NCBI RefSeq assembly: GCF_016056305.1
Contig: NZ_JAECZC010000002.1
Coordinates: 203,934-267,933 of the forward strand
DNA length: 64,000 bases
Direction: 5' to 3'
From: Amazonocrinis nigriterrae CENA67
GTDB lineage: Bacteria > Cyanobacteriota > Cyanobacteriia > Cyanobacteriales > Nostocaceae
Part shown: positions 37,313-45,100 of the stretch, piece by piece
How the letters are laid out: the number at the start of each line of letters is the position of its first letter
How positions within the stretch are numbered: the first letter of the stretch is position 1
Program-made: the position numbers and the translations under genes
The notes under the pieces: generated by a model
What the model was told of the DNA's origin: nothing
Databases searched by the model: none
The model's input: the letters and a program-made list of their open reading frames with translations, nothing else

Positions 37313-37657
37313 ATGGCAGTTTATCAAGTTCGACTCATCAATCCTGGAATGGGATTAGACCGTACCATCGAAGTACCTGATGATCAATATATTTTGGATA
37401 TCGCTGAAGAAGTTGGTATTCGCTTACCATCTGGATGCAAGCAAGGCGAATGTTCTGCTTGTGTTGCCAAACTTGTTAGCGGTGAAGTTGATCAAAGTGA
37501 GCAAAAATTTCTCCAGCCACATGAAATAAAAGCTGGCTATGTAGTGACTTGTGTAACTTACCCTTTATCTGATTGCACTTTAGAAACTCATCAAGAACAA
37601 GTGTTGTATAAATCATCTCTTTATTATAAGCAAGATTATACAGCTAAATCTGAGTAA
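37313..37657 (+). CDS. Plant-type 2Fe-2S ferredoxin
   Basis: A 114-residue ferredoxin. Cluster ligands are Cys42, Cys47 and Cys50 in SGCKQGECSACVAKL and Cys80 in YVVTCVTYP, the C-x4-C-x2-C...C spacing of the plant type. The domain ends near TLETHQEQVLY, the usual C-terminus, and a 15-residue tail follows. The loop between Cys50 and Cys80 is normal in length but the sequence differs from the main photosynthetic PetF, so it is probably a secondary ferredoxin. It is preceded immediately by a heptamer repeat array without a visible SD. Confidence 0.92.
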   Translation: MAVYQVRLINPGMGLDRTIEVPDDQYILDIAEEVGIRLPSGCKQGECSACVAKLVSGEVDQSEQKFLQPHEIKAGYVVTCVTYPLSDCTLETHQEQVLYKSSLYYKQDYTAKSE

Positions 37658-37969
37658 TTTGCATCCATTTCTCTTAAATAAATCTTAAATTTGAGACGAG
37701 TTAAATAATTATAAAGGCTGGTGTTTGCAGCAGGCGATCGCGCTTTAGTTGACAGTCAATAACCGATGCTGCAGGGTAATATATTTTTTAGAGTTACCTA
37801 ATTGAGTAGCGCTTAACTCATCTAAGTTGAGATAGTGCAGTTTATCAATAATTCAGCCAAGCGATAGAAGCTCAATCTATCCTGCAAGAGATGTAAAAGC
37901 TGAGCGCATTGTTAATGATGGAATAAGGATTTTCAAAACCATCTATCTCTAACTTTATAGGAGAAAACA
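37658..37969. other. Intergenic region upstream of the holin-like gene
   Basis: About 310 bp. It holds one HIP1-type site near 37733 and a TATAGGAG ribosome site just before the GTG at 37970. I see no further gene or hairpin of note. Confidence 0.4.
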
Positions 37970-38368
37970 GTGTTGACACCACTTTTAACCGCAGTAGCTA
38001 CAGCATTAAGCTTGTTAATTGTTGATTTAGTTGTTCCAGGGGTTGATATCGCTAATTTCCCCGCAGCTGTGATTGCTGCTTTAGTAATTGGTTTGATTAA
38101 CGGTTCAGTGAAGCCAGTTCTGTCTACACTTTCTTTACCACTTAATTTTCTAACATTTGGTGCTTTTTCGCTGGTCATTAACGGTTTGTGTTTCTGGTTA
38201 GCAGCAGTACTGGTTCCTGGTTTCTCCGTTCATGGAATTATCGGTTTTCTTCTTGGGCCAGTGATTCTATCTTTTGCTAATACATTCATTAACAAATACT
38301 TTGCAGAGAAAAATCTGGCTTTAACCAGTGGTGATGTCAAAACCCAAGGTGAATTACCCTCTAGATAA
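37970..38368 (+). CDS. Phage holin family IV-type membrane protein
   Basis: A 132-residue protein starting at GTG (37970) with AGGAG seven bases upstream. Four hydrophobic segments are clear: LTAVATALSLLIVDLVV, FPAAVIAALVIGLINGSV, LTFGAFSLVINGLCFWLAAV and IIGFLLGPVILSFANTFI. The pattern LINGSVKPVLSTLSLPLNFL matches the small membrane family annotated as phage holin family 4 or YvlD-like, found widely outside phages. Its role in cyanobacteria is not known. There is no phage context here. Confidence 0.8.
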   Translation: MLTPLLTAVATALSLLIVDLVVPGVDIANFPAAVIAALVIGLINGSVKPVLSTLSLPLNFLTFGAFSLVINGLCFWLAAVLVPGFSVHGIIGFLLGPVILSFANTFINKYFAEKNLALTSGDVKTQGELPSR

Positions 38369-38517
38369 GTCTCAGTAAGGGTAGAAATAGTAGTCGTATC
38401 GATTTTCTACCCTGCATCAATTCTCTTAATTAAGAAGATGATTTATTAGGCGTAATTCCTAATCATACATCTTTCACAGAATGTAATTAAACAAAGTCAC
38501 AAAATTGTAGCAAAATT

Positions 38518-38709
38518 ATGAAATTAGTTCGTTTTCTTTTAGGTATAGCACTGCCTCCTTTAGGCGTTTTCCTCACAGTTGGTGTTGGCCCCACTTTAGT
38601 GATTAACATTTTACTTACACTTCTTGGTTGGCTTCCTGGTAGTATTCATGCAGTTTGGGTTATTGCCAAGCATGAAGAACAATTAAATAGAGAAGGTAAC
38701 GTTTACTAA
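38518..38709 (+). CDS. YqaE/Pmp3 family small membrane protein
   Basis: A 63-residue two-helix protein. LLGIALPPLGVFLTVGVGPT and VINILLTLLGWLPGSIHAVW are the two halves of the UPF0057/Pmp3 pattern (PP-G near the first turn, WLPG-IHA in the second helix). Family members are stress-related plasma-membrane proteins that affect membrane potential. It lies 149 bp downstream of the holin-like gene, and a terminator-like hairpin follows. Confidence 0.9.
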   Translation: MKLVRFLLGIALPPLGVFLTVGVGPTLVINILLTLLGWLPGSIHAVWVIAKHEEQLNREGNVY

Positions 38710-38782
38710 ATAGAATTTGATTTCACTAATATCTATTAAGTAAATGGGGTGGGTAATACTCACTCTCTTCTCCCAAAAAAAG

Positions 38783-38816
38783 ATTCCCGGCTTTTTAGAG
38801 AAGTCGGGAATTTTGT
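38783..38816 (+). terminator. Rho-independent terminator after the YqaE gene
   Basis: An 11-bp stem (ATTCCCGGCTT with AAGTCGGGAAT, one G-U pair in RNA) closes a seven-base loop and is followed by TTTTG. Confidence 0.7.
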
Positions 38817-38862
38817 TGTATACCAATGGTAAAGAAACATGATTTATTCAGATTTACAGCAA

Positions 38863-38890
38863 GTAGGGGCGTACAGCTGTACGCCCCTAC
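38863..38890. repeat. 28-bp perfect palindrome (GTAGGGGC family)
   Basis: GTAGGGGCGTACAG is followed immediately by its exact reverse complement. The outer GTAGGGGC/GCCCCTAC is shared with other intergenic repeats in the window (47246-47310, and 57440-57467 with one change). Confidence 0.85.
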
Positions 38891-38993
38891 AAGTGATTCA
38901 TGTGTAGCAAATATTTTTGGAAATGGTATAAAAATGTTAAAGCCCCTCTTCGCGTTGGAGAGGGGTTTAGGGAAAGCTTCTACGTTAAAGAAG

Positions 38994-39794
38994 TTATTTC
39001 TTAACAATTTCTTTTTCTTTATCAGCAGATTCTTTGTCTTTGAACAAATCAGCGGTTGCTAGCAGTAACTCTCTGAGAGTTTGTTTAATTTGACGTTCCT
39101 TTCTAGCTATGGATGTACCAGCTTCACCTAGTTTATCTTCTATCTGCGATCGCTTCTGTTCTACCTGGGTGGCTAGAGCTTCTGCTTGCGGACGGGCTTG
39201 ATTGTACCAGTTTTTCGCGTCGTCTAGATAACCTTTTACCTCTTCGGAACGTCCACCATAACGCGCTGCTAAGTTAGCTCGTACAATAGCGAGTTGTGCT
39301 TGCAGTTGAGCGTAACGTTTCTTTAACAAAGAAACTTCTTCGCTATTTTTGATAGTATTAACAGCAGAATCAATAGCATTTTTAGTGCTAGCTGTTTTTT
39401 CTTGACCTGTTTCTTCAATCTCTGCCAAAATTACATCTACCTCTTGTTGAATTTTTTCTTCTTCACTATCAAGCTGAGCTTGTAATCTTTTCAATTCTGA
39501 TTGAGTTCTAGCAATTGCTTCGTGTCTTTTAGTATTAATCCCTTCTAGCGCTCCTTCTATGGATGCTGTGACTTCTTCTTTAATTTCTGTGCCTTTACCT
39601 TGCAAACTGTCAACCACAGCAGAAACAGCATCTTTCACAAGATTACGAATTTCGCTAGAGCCTTCTTTTAACTCAGAAGCTACCTGACTAACTGCTGATT
39701 TCACAATTTCACGGACTCTTTCAGTTCTTAACTGTCCAGTTTCTTTAACCTGTCTAAGATCATTTTGAATTTGGTCTTTGATGTTGTTAGTCAT
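38994..39794 (-). CDS. Coiled-coil protein of unknown function
   Basis: The frame is open to 39884, but the ATG at 39792-39794 (MTNNIKDQIQNDLRQVKETG) gives a cleaner N-terminus, so I use it: 266 residues. The protein is almost wholly charged alpha-helix with heptad-like repeats (EIRNLVKDAVSAVVDSLQ, AIARTQSELKRLQAQLDSEE, VEQKRSQIEDKLGEAG), similar to apolipoprotein- or LEA-like proteins. There is no signal peptide or membrane helix. Similar cyanobacterial proteins are sometimes mis-labelled histidine kinases, but no kinase motif is present. It is alone on the minus strand. Confidence 0.75.
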   Translation of the reverse strand: MTNNIKDQIQNDLRQVKETGQLRTERVREIVKSAVSQVASELKEGSSEIRNLVKDAVSAVVDSLQGKGTEIKEEVTASIEGALEGINTKRHEAIARTQSELKRLQAQLDSEEEKIQQEVDVILAEIEETGQEKTASTKNAIDSAVNTIKNSEEVSLLKKRYAQLQAQLAIVRANLAARYGGRSEEVKGYLDDAKNWYNQARPQAEALATQVEQKRSQIEDKLGEAGTSIARKERQIKQTLRELLLATADLFKDKESADKEKEIVKK

Positions 39795-39915
39795 TTTACA
39801 CTCTGGAGAATTAACTAATTTGGATAAAAGTTTATAGACATGGTTTACATTCACATTATGGCGTAATCCTTTGGGAGCAGGCACTTCCTTTAGATAGAAA
39901 AGGAATACAATTTTT

Positions 39916-40000
39916 GATTTGGGATTTTAGATTGTGAATCACCTTGTGCATATGGCTTTGGCGAATCAATCTGTCGGCATCATTTATCAATTTGGTATAA
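39916..40000 (+). repeat. Dispersed ~90-bp repeat, copy A
   Basis: Begins GATTTGGGATTTTAGATTG and ends ATTTATCAATTTGGTATAA, with AATCAATCTGTCGGCATCA near the end. Copies B (49569-49659) and C (58115-58195) share the same order of blocks and orientation. Confidence 0.7.
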
Positions 40001-40080
40001 GTACTCTAGGGATTTTCAGTAAAAAATATTCCACTGCTCACAGTCAACAGTTATCAGTCATCAGTCATCAGAGAAATGTG

Positions 40081-40106
40081 GTGCGTTAAGCGTTGCTATA
40101 ACGCAC
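40081..40106. repeat. GTGCGTTA/TAACGCAC palindrome, copy 1
   Basis: Eight-base arms around a ten-base loop, followed by CCTAC. The same arms occur at 46489-46519 with a different loop, so the arms rather than the loop are conserved. Confidence 0.7.
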
Positions 40107-40186
40107 CCTACAATTGCAGGTTATGTGTAATCTGTTGTCAATTTGTGAGATGATAAGTAGCAGTTAGTCGTAAATGAGAATTATGT

Positions 40187-40411
40187 ATGTGGCGGGTAAA
40201 TATCACTTGCTCAAATGATGCATGGAAGCAGTATGGTAGTGATTTCAAAGCAATGGTAGAGAAGTATGCAGCCGAATGTATTGCTTCTAAAAAATTGCCA
40301 GATGGTATGCGGATTATGGCATATAAAATTGAGGATGTCAGCGATGCTGAAGCTTTTCAGGAAGATTGTGCAAAATTTGCTGGATTTACAGCTGATTTTG
40401 AATCATTGTAA
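40187..40411 (+). CDS. Small conserved hypothetical protein, 74 residues
   Basis: A compact soluble protein (MWRVNITCSNDAWKQYG start; GMRIMAYKIEDVSDAEAFQE in the middle; ends FAGFTADFESL). It has two cysteines but no recognised motif. The ATG follows GTAAATGAGAATT without a strong SD. It is 36 bp upstream of the cytochrome gene and on the same strand, so a shared transcript is likely, which might connect it with electron transport. That link is only contextual. Confidence 0.6.
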   Translation: MWRVNITCSNDAWKQYGSDFKAMVEKYAAECIASKKLPDGMRIMAYKIEDVSDAEAFQEDCAKFAGFTADFESL

Positions 40412-40447
40412 AATTAGTTTTGTTAAATTCCTCTCAGGAGAAACTGA

Positions 40448-40783
40448 GTGCAAAAACTACTAAGATTAATATTATTGGTACTTTTAATATTGACAACTGC
40501 TTTTACTTTGCCTGTAAGTGCAGTAGATACAGCTAACGGTACAGCAGTTTTTAGCGTTCATTGTGCAGGTTGTCATATTAATGGTGGTAATATTGTCAGG
40601 CGGGGTAAGAACTTGAAAAAGAAAGCGCTGAAAAAATATAGTATGGATTCGATAGAAGCTATTACATCTATTGTCACTAATGGTAAAAGTAATATGTCAG
40701 CTTATAAAGACCGTCTTACTGAACAGCAAATCCAAGATGTTGCTGCTTACGTGCTAGAACAAGCTGAGAAAGACTGGCGATAA
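40448..40783 (+). CDS. petJ: Cytochrome c6 (c-type, lumenal/periplasmic)
   Basis: A 111-residue c-type cytochrome starting at GTG (40448), with AGGAG ten bases upstream. A signal peptide (LLRLILLVLLILTTAFTL) ends at VSAVD, leaving a mature protein of about 86 residues. The heme site is CAGCH (Cys39, Cys42, His43), and the distal Met lies in GKSNMSAYKDRLTEQQIQ, which matches the M-P/S-A-F/Y region of cytochrome c6. The C-terminal helix VAAYVLEQAEKDW is also typical. Cyanobacteria carry several c6 variants, so this may be a paralogue rather than the main plastocyanin substitute. Confidence 0.88.
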   Translation: MQKLLRLILLVLLILTTAFTLPVSAVDTANGTAVFSVHCAGCHINGGNIVRRGKNLKKKALKKYSMDSIEAITSIVTNGKSNMSAYKDRLTEQQIQDVAAYVLEQAEKDWR

Positions 40784-40784
40784 A

Positions 40785-40820
40785 AGTTAGGAGTTAGGAG
40801 TTAGGAGTTAGGAGTTAGGG
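40785..40820. repeat. STRR-type heptamer array (GTTAGGA)
   Basis: About five tandem GTTAGGA heptamers start two bases after the cytochrome stop codon. Confidence 0.8.
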
Positions 40821-40949
40821 ATTGCTTGATAAAATTATGCATTTTTCTTTGTGCCTTTGTGTCTTACTGGTGAACAATTTAATCTTTAATCACAAAGACA
40901 CGAAGGGAAAGATCTAAAAAATTGACCTAAATAAATCATTAATTTCCAT

Positions 40950-41969
40950 ATGAGTTTACCTGTAGAAAGTCGTCTTCAATTTACTGCTGATTTAAATATT
41001 TGTCGGTTATTAAATGGGATGTGGCAAGTGTCTGGCGCACACGGACGCATCAATTCTAAAGCGGCTATCCAATCTATGTTTCAATATTTGGATGCTGGCT
41101 TTACTACTTGGGATTTAGCAGACCATTATGGCCCAGCAGAAGATTTTATTGGAGAATTTCGCCGTCAAGTTATTGCTAACCGTGGTCAAGAAGCTTTAGC
41201 TAATTTGCAAGCTTTTACAAAATGGGTTCCTCGTCCTGGGAAAATGACGAAAAAGTTAGTCGAGGAAAATATTGATATTTCTCTGAGAAGAATGGATGTG
41301 GAATCTTTAGATTTGATGCAGTTCCACTGGTGGGAATATCAAGATAAAAATTATTTGGATGCCCTCAAGTATATGGCAGAACTGCAAACTGAGGGCAAGA
41401 TTAAGCATTTAGCTTTGACTAATTTTGATACGGAACATTTACAAATTATTACCGAAGCAGGCATAAAAATTGTTTCTAATCAAGTGCAATTTTCGCTAGT
41501 TGACCGCCGTCCTGAAGTGAATATGATTCAGTTTTGTCAACAGCATGATATAAAACTTTTTACTTATGGTAGTGTTTGCGGCGGTTTGTTATCAGAAAAG
41601 TATTTGGGAAAATCGGAACCGCGAGGTTTTGATTTGGGTACAGCTAGCTTGCGAAAGTACAAAAATATGATTGATGGTTGGGGTGGTTGGCAATTATTTC
41701 AAGAGTTACTTTCTACTTTGAAAGAAATTGCTGATAAGCATCAAGTCAGCATTGCCAATGTGGCGGTGCGTTATATATTAGATAAGCCTGCGGTGGGTGG
41801 GGTGATAGTTGGTGCAAGGCTTGGTGTCTCGGAACATATTGCAGATAATGCTAAGGTTTTCGGTTTGAAATTAGATGCTGAGGATTGCGATCGCATTGAC
41901 ATCATATCTCGTAAGTCACGGGATTTGTATCAACTCATCGGCGATTGTGGGGATGAGTATCGGCGATAA
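40950..41969 (+). CDS. Aldo/keto reductase
   Basis: A 339-residue NADPH-dependent oxidoreductase with the (beta/alpha)8 barrel pattern. Catalytic residues can be placed in AGFTTWDLADHYGPAEDFIG (Asp, Tyr), AFTKWVPRPG (Lys) and DLMQFHWWEYQD (His). KHLALTNFDTEHLQ and IVSNQVQFSLVDRRPE are typical of the family's AKR11-13-like members, and GGVIVGARLGVSEHIADN is the cofactor-binding end. The substrate is not evident. It is followed by a short inverted repeat (41987-42038). Confidence 0.92.
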   Translation: MSLPVESRLQFTADLNICRLLNGMWQVSGAHGRINSKAAIQSMFQYLDAGFTTWDLADHYGPAEDFIGEFRRQVIANRGQEALANLQAFTKWVPRPGKMTKKLVEENIDISLRRMDVESLDLMQFHWWEYQDKNYLDALKYMAELQTEGKIKHLALTNFDTEHLQIITEAGIKIVSNQVQFSLVDRRPEVNMIQFCQQHDIKLFTYGSVCGGLLSEKYLGKSEPRGFDLGTASLRKYKNMIDGWGGWQLFQELLSTLKEIADKHQVSIANVAVRYILDKPAVGGVIVGARLGVSEHIADNAKVFGLKLDAEDCDRIDIISRKSRDLYQLIGDCGDEYRR

Positions 41970-41986
41970 CAATTATTTCTCTGTGT

Positions 41987-42038
41987 CCTCTGCGTCTCTG
42001 CGGTTCGTAAAAGAATTGATCACGCAGAGGCGCAGAGG
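41987..42038. repeat. Inverted repeat, CTCTGCGTCTCTGCGG family
   Basis: CCTCTGCGTCTCTGCGG at 41987-42003 faces CGCAGAGGCGCAGAGG at 42023-42038. The same CTCTGCGTCTCTGCGG sequence recurs after the Uma2 gene near 49123, so it is a dispersed repeat that may also serve as a terminator. Confidence 0.6.
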
Positions 42039-42111
42039 CGCGGAGAGGTAAGTTTTCGGGAATTGGGTGATAATACGGTGAAGGTTATTGTGGAAATTAT
42101 AGCTGTAAGCC

Positions 42112-45100
42112 ATGCCTTTGACTTTCACCTTCGCCCTGAGTCAACAGCAAAGTTTTGAACTGCGCTGTCACTATGGTTCACGCCGCTTGGATAAAGTGGA
42201 GTTGGCGGCACTGATTGATTTGTGTGAGCAAAATTATTATTCTAAAGAACGAGATAGCTTACATGATCTCACTGAGTTGGGACGGCGAATTTATCAATGG
42301 CTGGATGGGAAAGAAGGATGGCTGAGAAAGTCGTTGAATGAGGCGGATGAGCAAACGATTTATCTCGATTTGATTCAAACCAGTGAAGCGCAGGGGTTGA
42401 ACCCAGAAACAGAACGGGTAGCTTTGGGTTTGGCGCATTTACCTTGGGAATTGCTACATGATGGTGCAGGGTTTTTAAGCGAACGTTTGGATATTTCTGT
42501 TTTACCAGTGCGTTCTGTGCAGCAGCGTCAAACTCAAGTAATGGGGGTGCAAAATCGGCCGTTGCGGTTGCTGTTTATGGCGACTTCACCGGAAGATCCT
42601 AGAGTTCCACCTTTAGATTTTGAGCGGGAAGAAGCGAATATTTTACAAGCAACTAAGGATCAGCCTTTAGCGTTAATTGTTGAGGAAAGTGGCTCGGTTG
42701 CGGAGTTAGCTAATTTGGTGAAATCCTATCCCGAAGACTATTTTGATGTCTTTCACCTCACGGGACACGGGATAATTTACACGCAAGATTACCGCTTTTT
42801 GCTGCCAAGAGGTACAACAATACCAGATAATACGCCTTGCTTTATCACTGAGGATGAAGTCGGGAATATCCAACTTACAACTGTTGATGATTTAGCTAAA
42901 GCTTTTCGCGGACGCTGGCCTCGTGTGACTTTTCTCTCTGGTTGTCATACAGGACAGGTTGCTAATAAGGGGACAGTACCCTCGATGGCGCAGGCTTTGG
43001 TGAAGGCGGGGGCGGGTATTGTTTTAGGTTGGGCGCGTCCGGTGTATGACCGCACGGGTATTATAGCAGCACAAGCACTTTATCAAGCTTTGGCGACGGG
43101 GGCAACTGTGGAAGCGGCGGTGAAAGCGGCGCAGCAGGAGATGATTGACAAAAAATGCACCGACTGGCATCTGTTACGGATGTATCGGGATACGCGTCCC
43201 ATTCAGCAACTCGTAACACCGTTGCGAACAAAGAATCGTGAAAAGCTGAAGTTTACAACGCCAGAACAAGAATTTCTCGATGAGAATAATCTAGTTAAAG
43301 TTGCTGGACAATTTGAGTTTGTCGGACGCAGGCGACCTTTACAACGGTGTATCAAGGCTTTGCAGGAAACCAGCGACTACATCGGTGTGTTGATTGCGGG
43401 GATGGGTGGACTGGGTAAAAGTAGCTTGGCGGCGCGGTTATGTAGGCGGGTAGAGGCGCAGCGTCCCAATTTTGCGCGAGTCGTGTTGATTGGGCCTTTG
43501 GATGAGAAAGGTTTGCTGAATAAGCTTTCTAATAAGTATGAGCGATTTGCAGATGTGCCTGCACTGTTGAATGAACCAAAGGTGTCTGTTAAAGGACGGT
43601 TGCAAAACTTTTTTGAGGTAATTGAAAACGAACACAATCAACCTTTGCTGCTGGTGCTGGATGACTTTGAGCAAAACATCCCTGAAGCTAACGTTGAAGA
43701 TGGTTCACTGCGGATGACGGCGGAAGCTTACGAAATTTTAGCAGCGATTTGTGCAGCATTGGAGGAAAACGGGGCAGAAAGTCGGCTGATTGTCACTTGT
43801 CGCTATTTAAAGAAAGATACTTTGCCAGATCATCGCCTGCATTTGGAATCTTTAGCGGCGATGAGTAGCAGTGATATTGATAAAATTTGCTTTCCTTTAG
43901 ATCAAGAAGTTAGGCAACAGTTAAGAACTCAGCGGATTATTAAGATAGCTGATGGTAATCCCCGCTTGTTGAAGTGGCTGTTAGAAGTGATTCAGCAGCC
44001 AGGACTAGCGGCGGATGAATTACTCACTCGGCTGGAGAAGACTGAGCAAAAGTTTCGTGAAAATATTTTGGCACAAACTCTGCTGGATGCTTTGGAATTG
44101 GAAGAACAAAAGTTTTTGGCACGGTTGAGTGTGTTTCATCTGCCGGTGAGGGAGGATGTTGTTAGGGCTATCTCTCCCGCCTGGGACTCGAAGTCCCAGG
44201 CTAATAGCGAAAGTCCTCTGAAGAGGACTGAGGATTTAGGGGAGGGAATTTCTAGTCGCCTTGGGAGTTCGGCTATGAATCAGGAAATTGATTTCGTGGC
44301 GGTTATGGATAAGCTTGTCAGTCTTAGTTTAGTGGAGTCCGCCACCACTCACCCGACACAGCCAGCTAATTACCGAGTGACGACAATTTTAGAACCGCTG
44401 TTAGAACCAGTGTTGAGTGAGGAAGAATGGCAAGCAACCCGACAGCAAGCCGTGAGGAAAATTCATCAAGTTTGGTGGGAGCAGTCTAAGCAAAAAACAA
44501 AAGCAGAAGGATTGGAAATTGTGCGTTTAGGGCTACTTGCGAAAGAACAAGAAATTGTTGTCAGCGTTGGGGGTAGAATTGCAAGCTCTTGGGTGAACAA
44601 TTCCCGGTTTGTGGAAGCTTTAGATTTATGTGAGCAAATCTTGGCAGTTTTTCAAGACTACCGCATTTTGGGAACCATCGCCCCTGCGGAACAGGTTTTA
44701 GGTTTTGTGCAAGAAGCTGTTACTCATTATCAGCAAGCCTTAGACCTTTGCCCTGAAGAGAAATTACAAGAAAAATCCACTACCCTCAACAACATGGCAG
44801 GGGTATTCGCCGACCAAGGGGACATAGCAAAAGCGATCGCACTCTGTGAGCAATCCTTGGAAATATCTGAGCAAATTGGCGATGTCAAAGGTAAAACTGC
44901 TATCCTCAACAACATAGCAGGGATATTCGCCCACCAAGGAGACATCCCAAAAGCGATCGCACTGTGGCAGCAAGACTTGGAAATATGTGAACAAATTGGC
45001 GATGTTAAAGGTAAAGCCGTTACCCTCAACAACATGGCACTACAATTCGCCCACCAAGGAGATATACCAAAAGCGATCGCACTCTACGAGCAAGATTTAG

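Larger units (their letters stand above)
39795..40186. other. Intergenic repeats upstream of the small conserved gene
   Basis: Contains copy A of the roughly 90-bp dispersed repeat (39916-40000), then tandem CAGTCATCAGTCATCAG-like sequence near 40050-40072, then the GTGCGTTA palindrome (40081-40106). The coiled-coil gene's promoter must be to the left part. Confidence 0.5.

Noticed and set aside
37970-38368. Prophage signal from the holin-like gene
   Set aside because: No other phage gene is near, and this small family is common outside phages.
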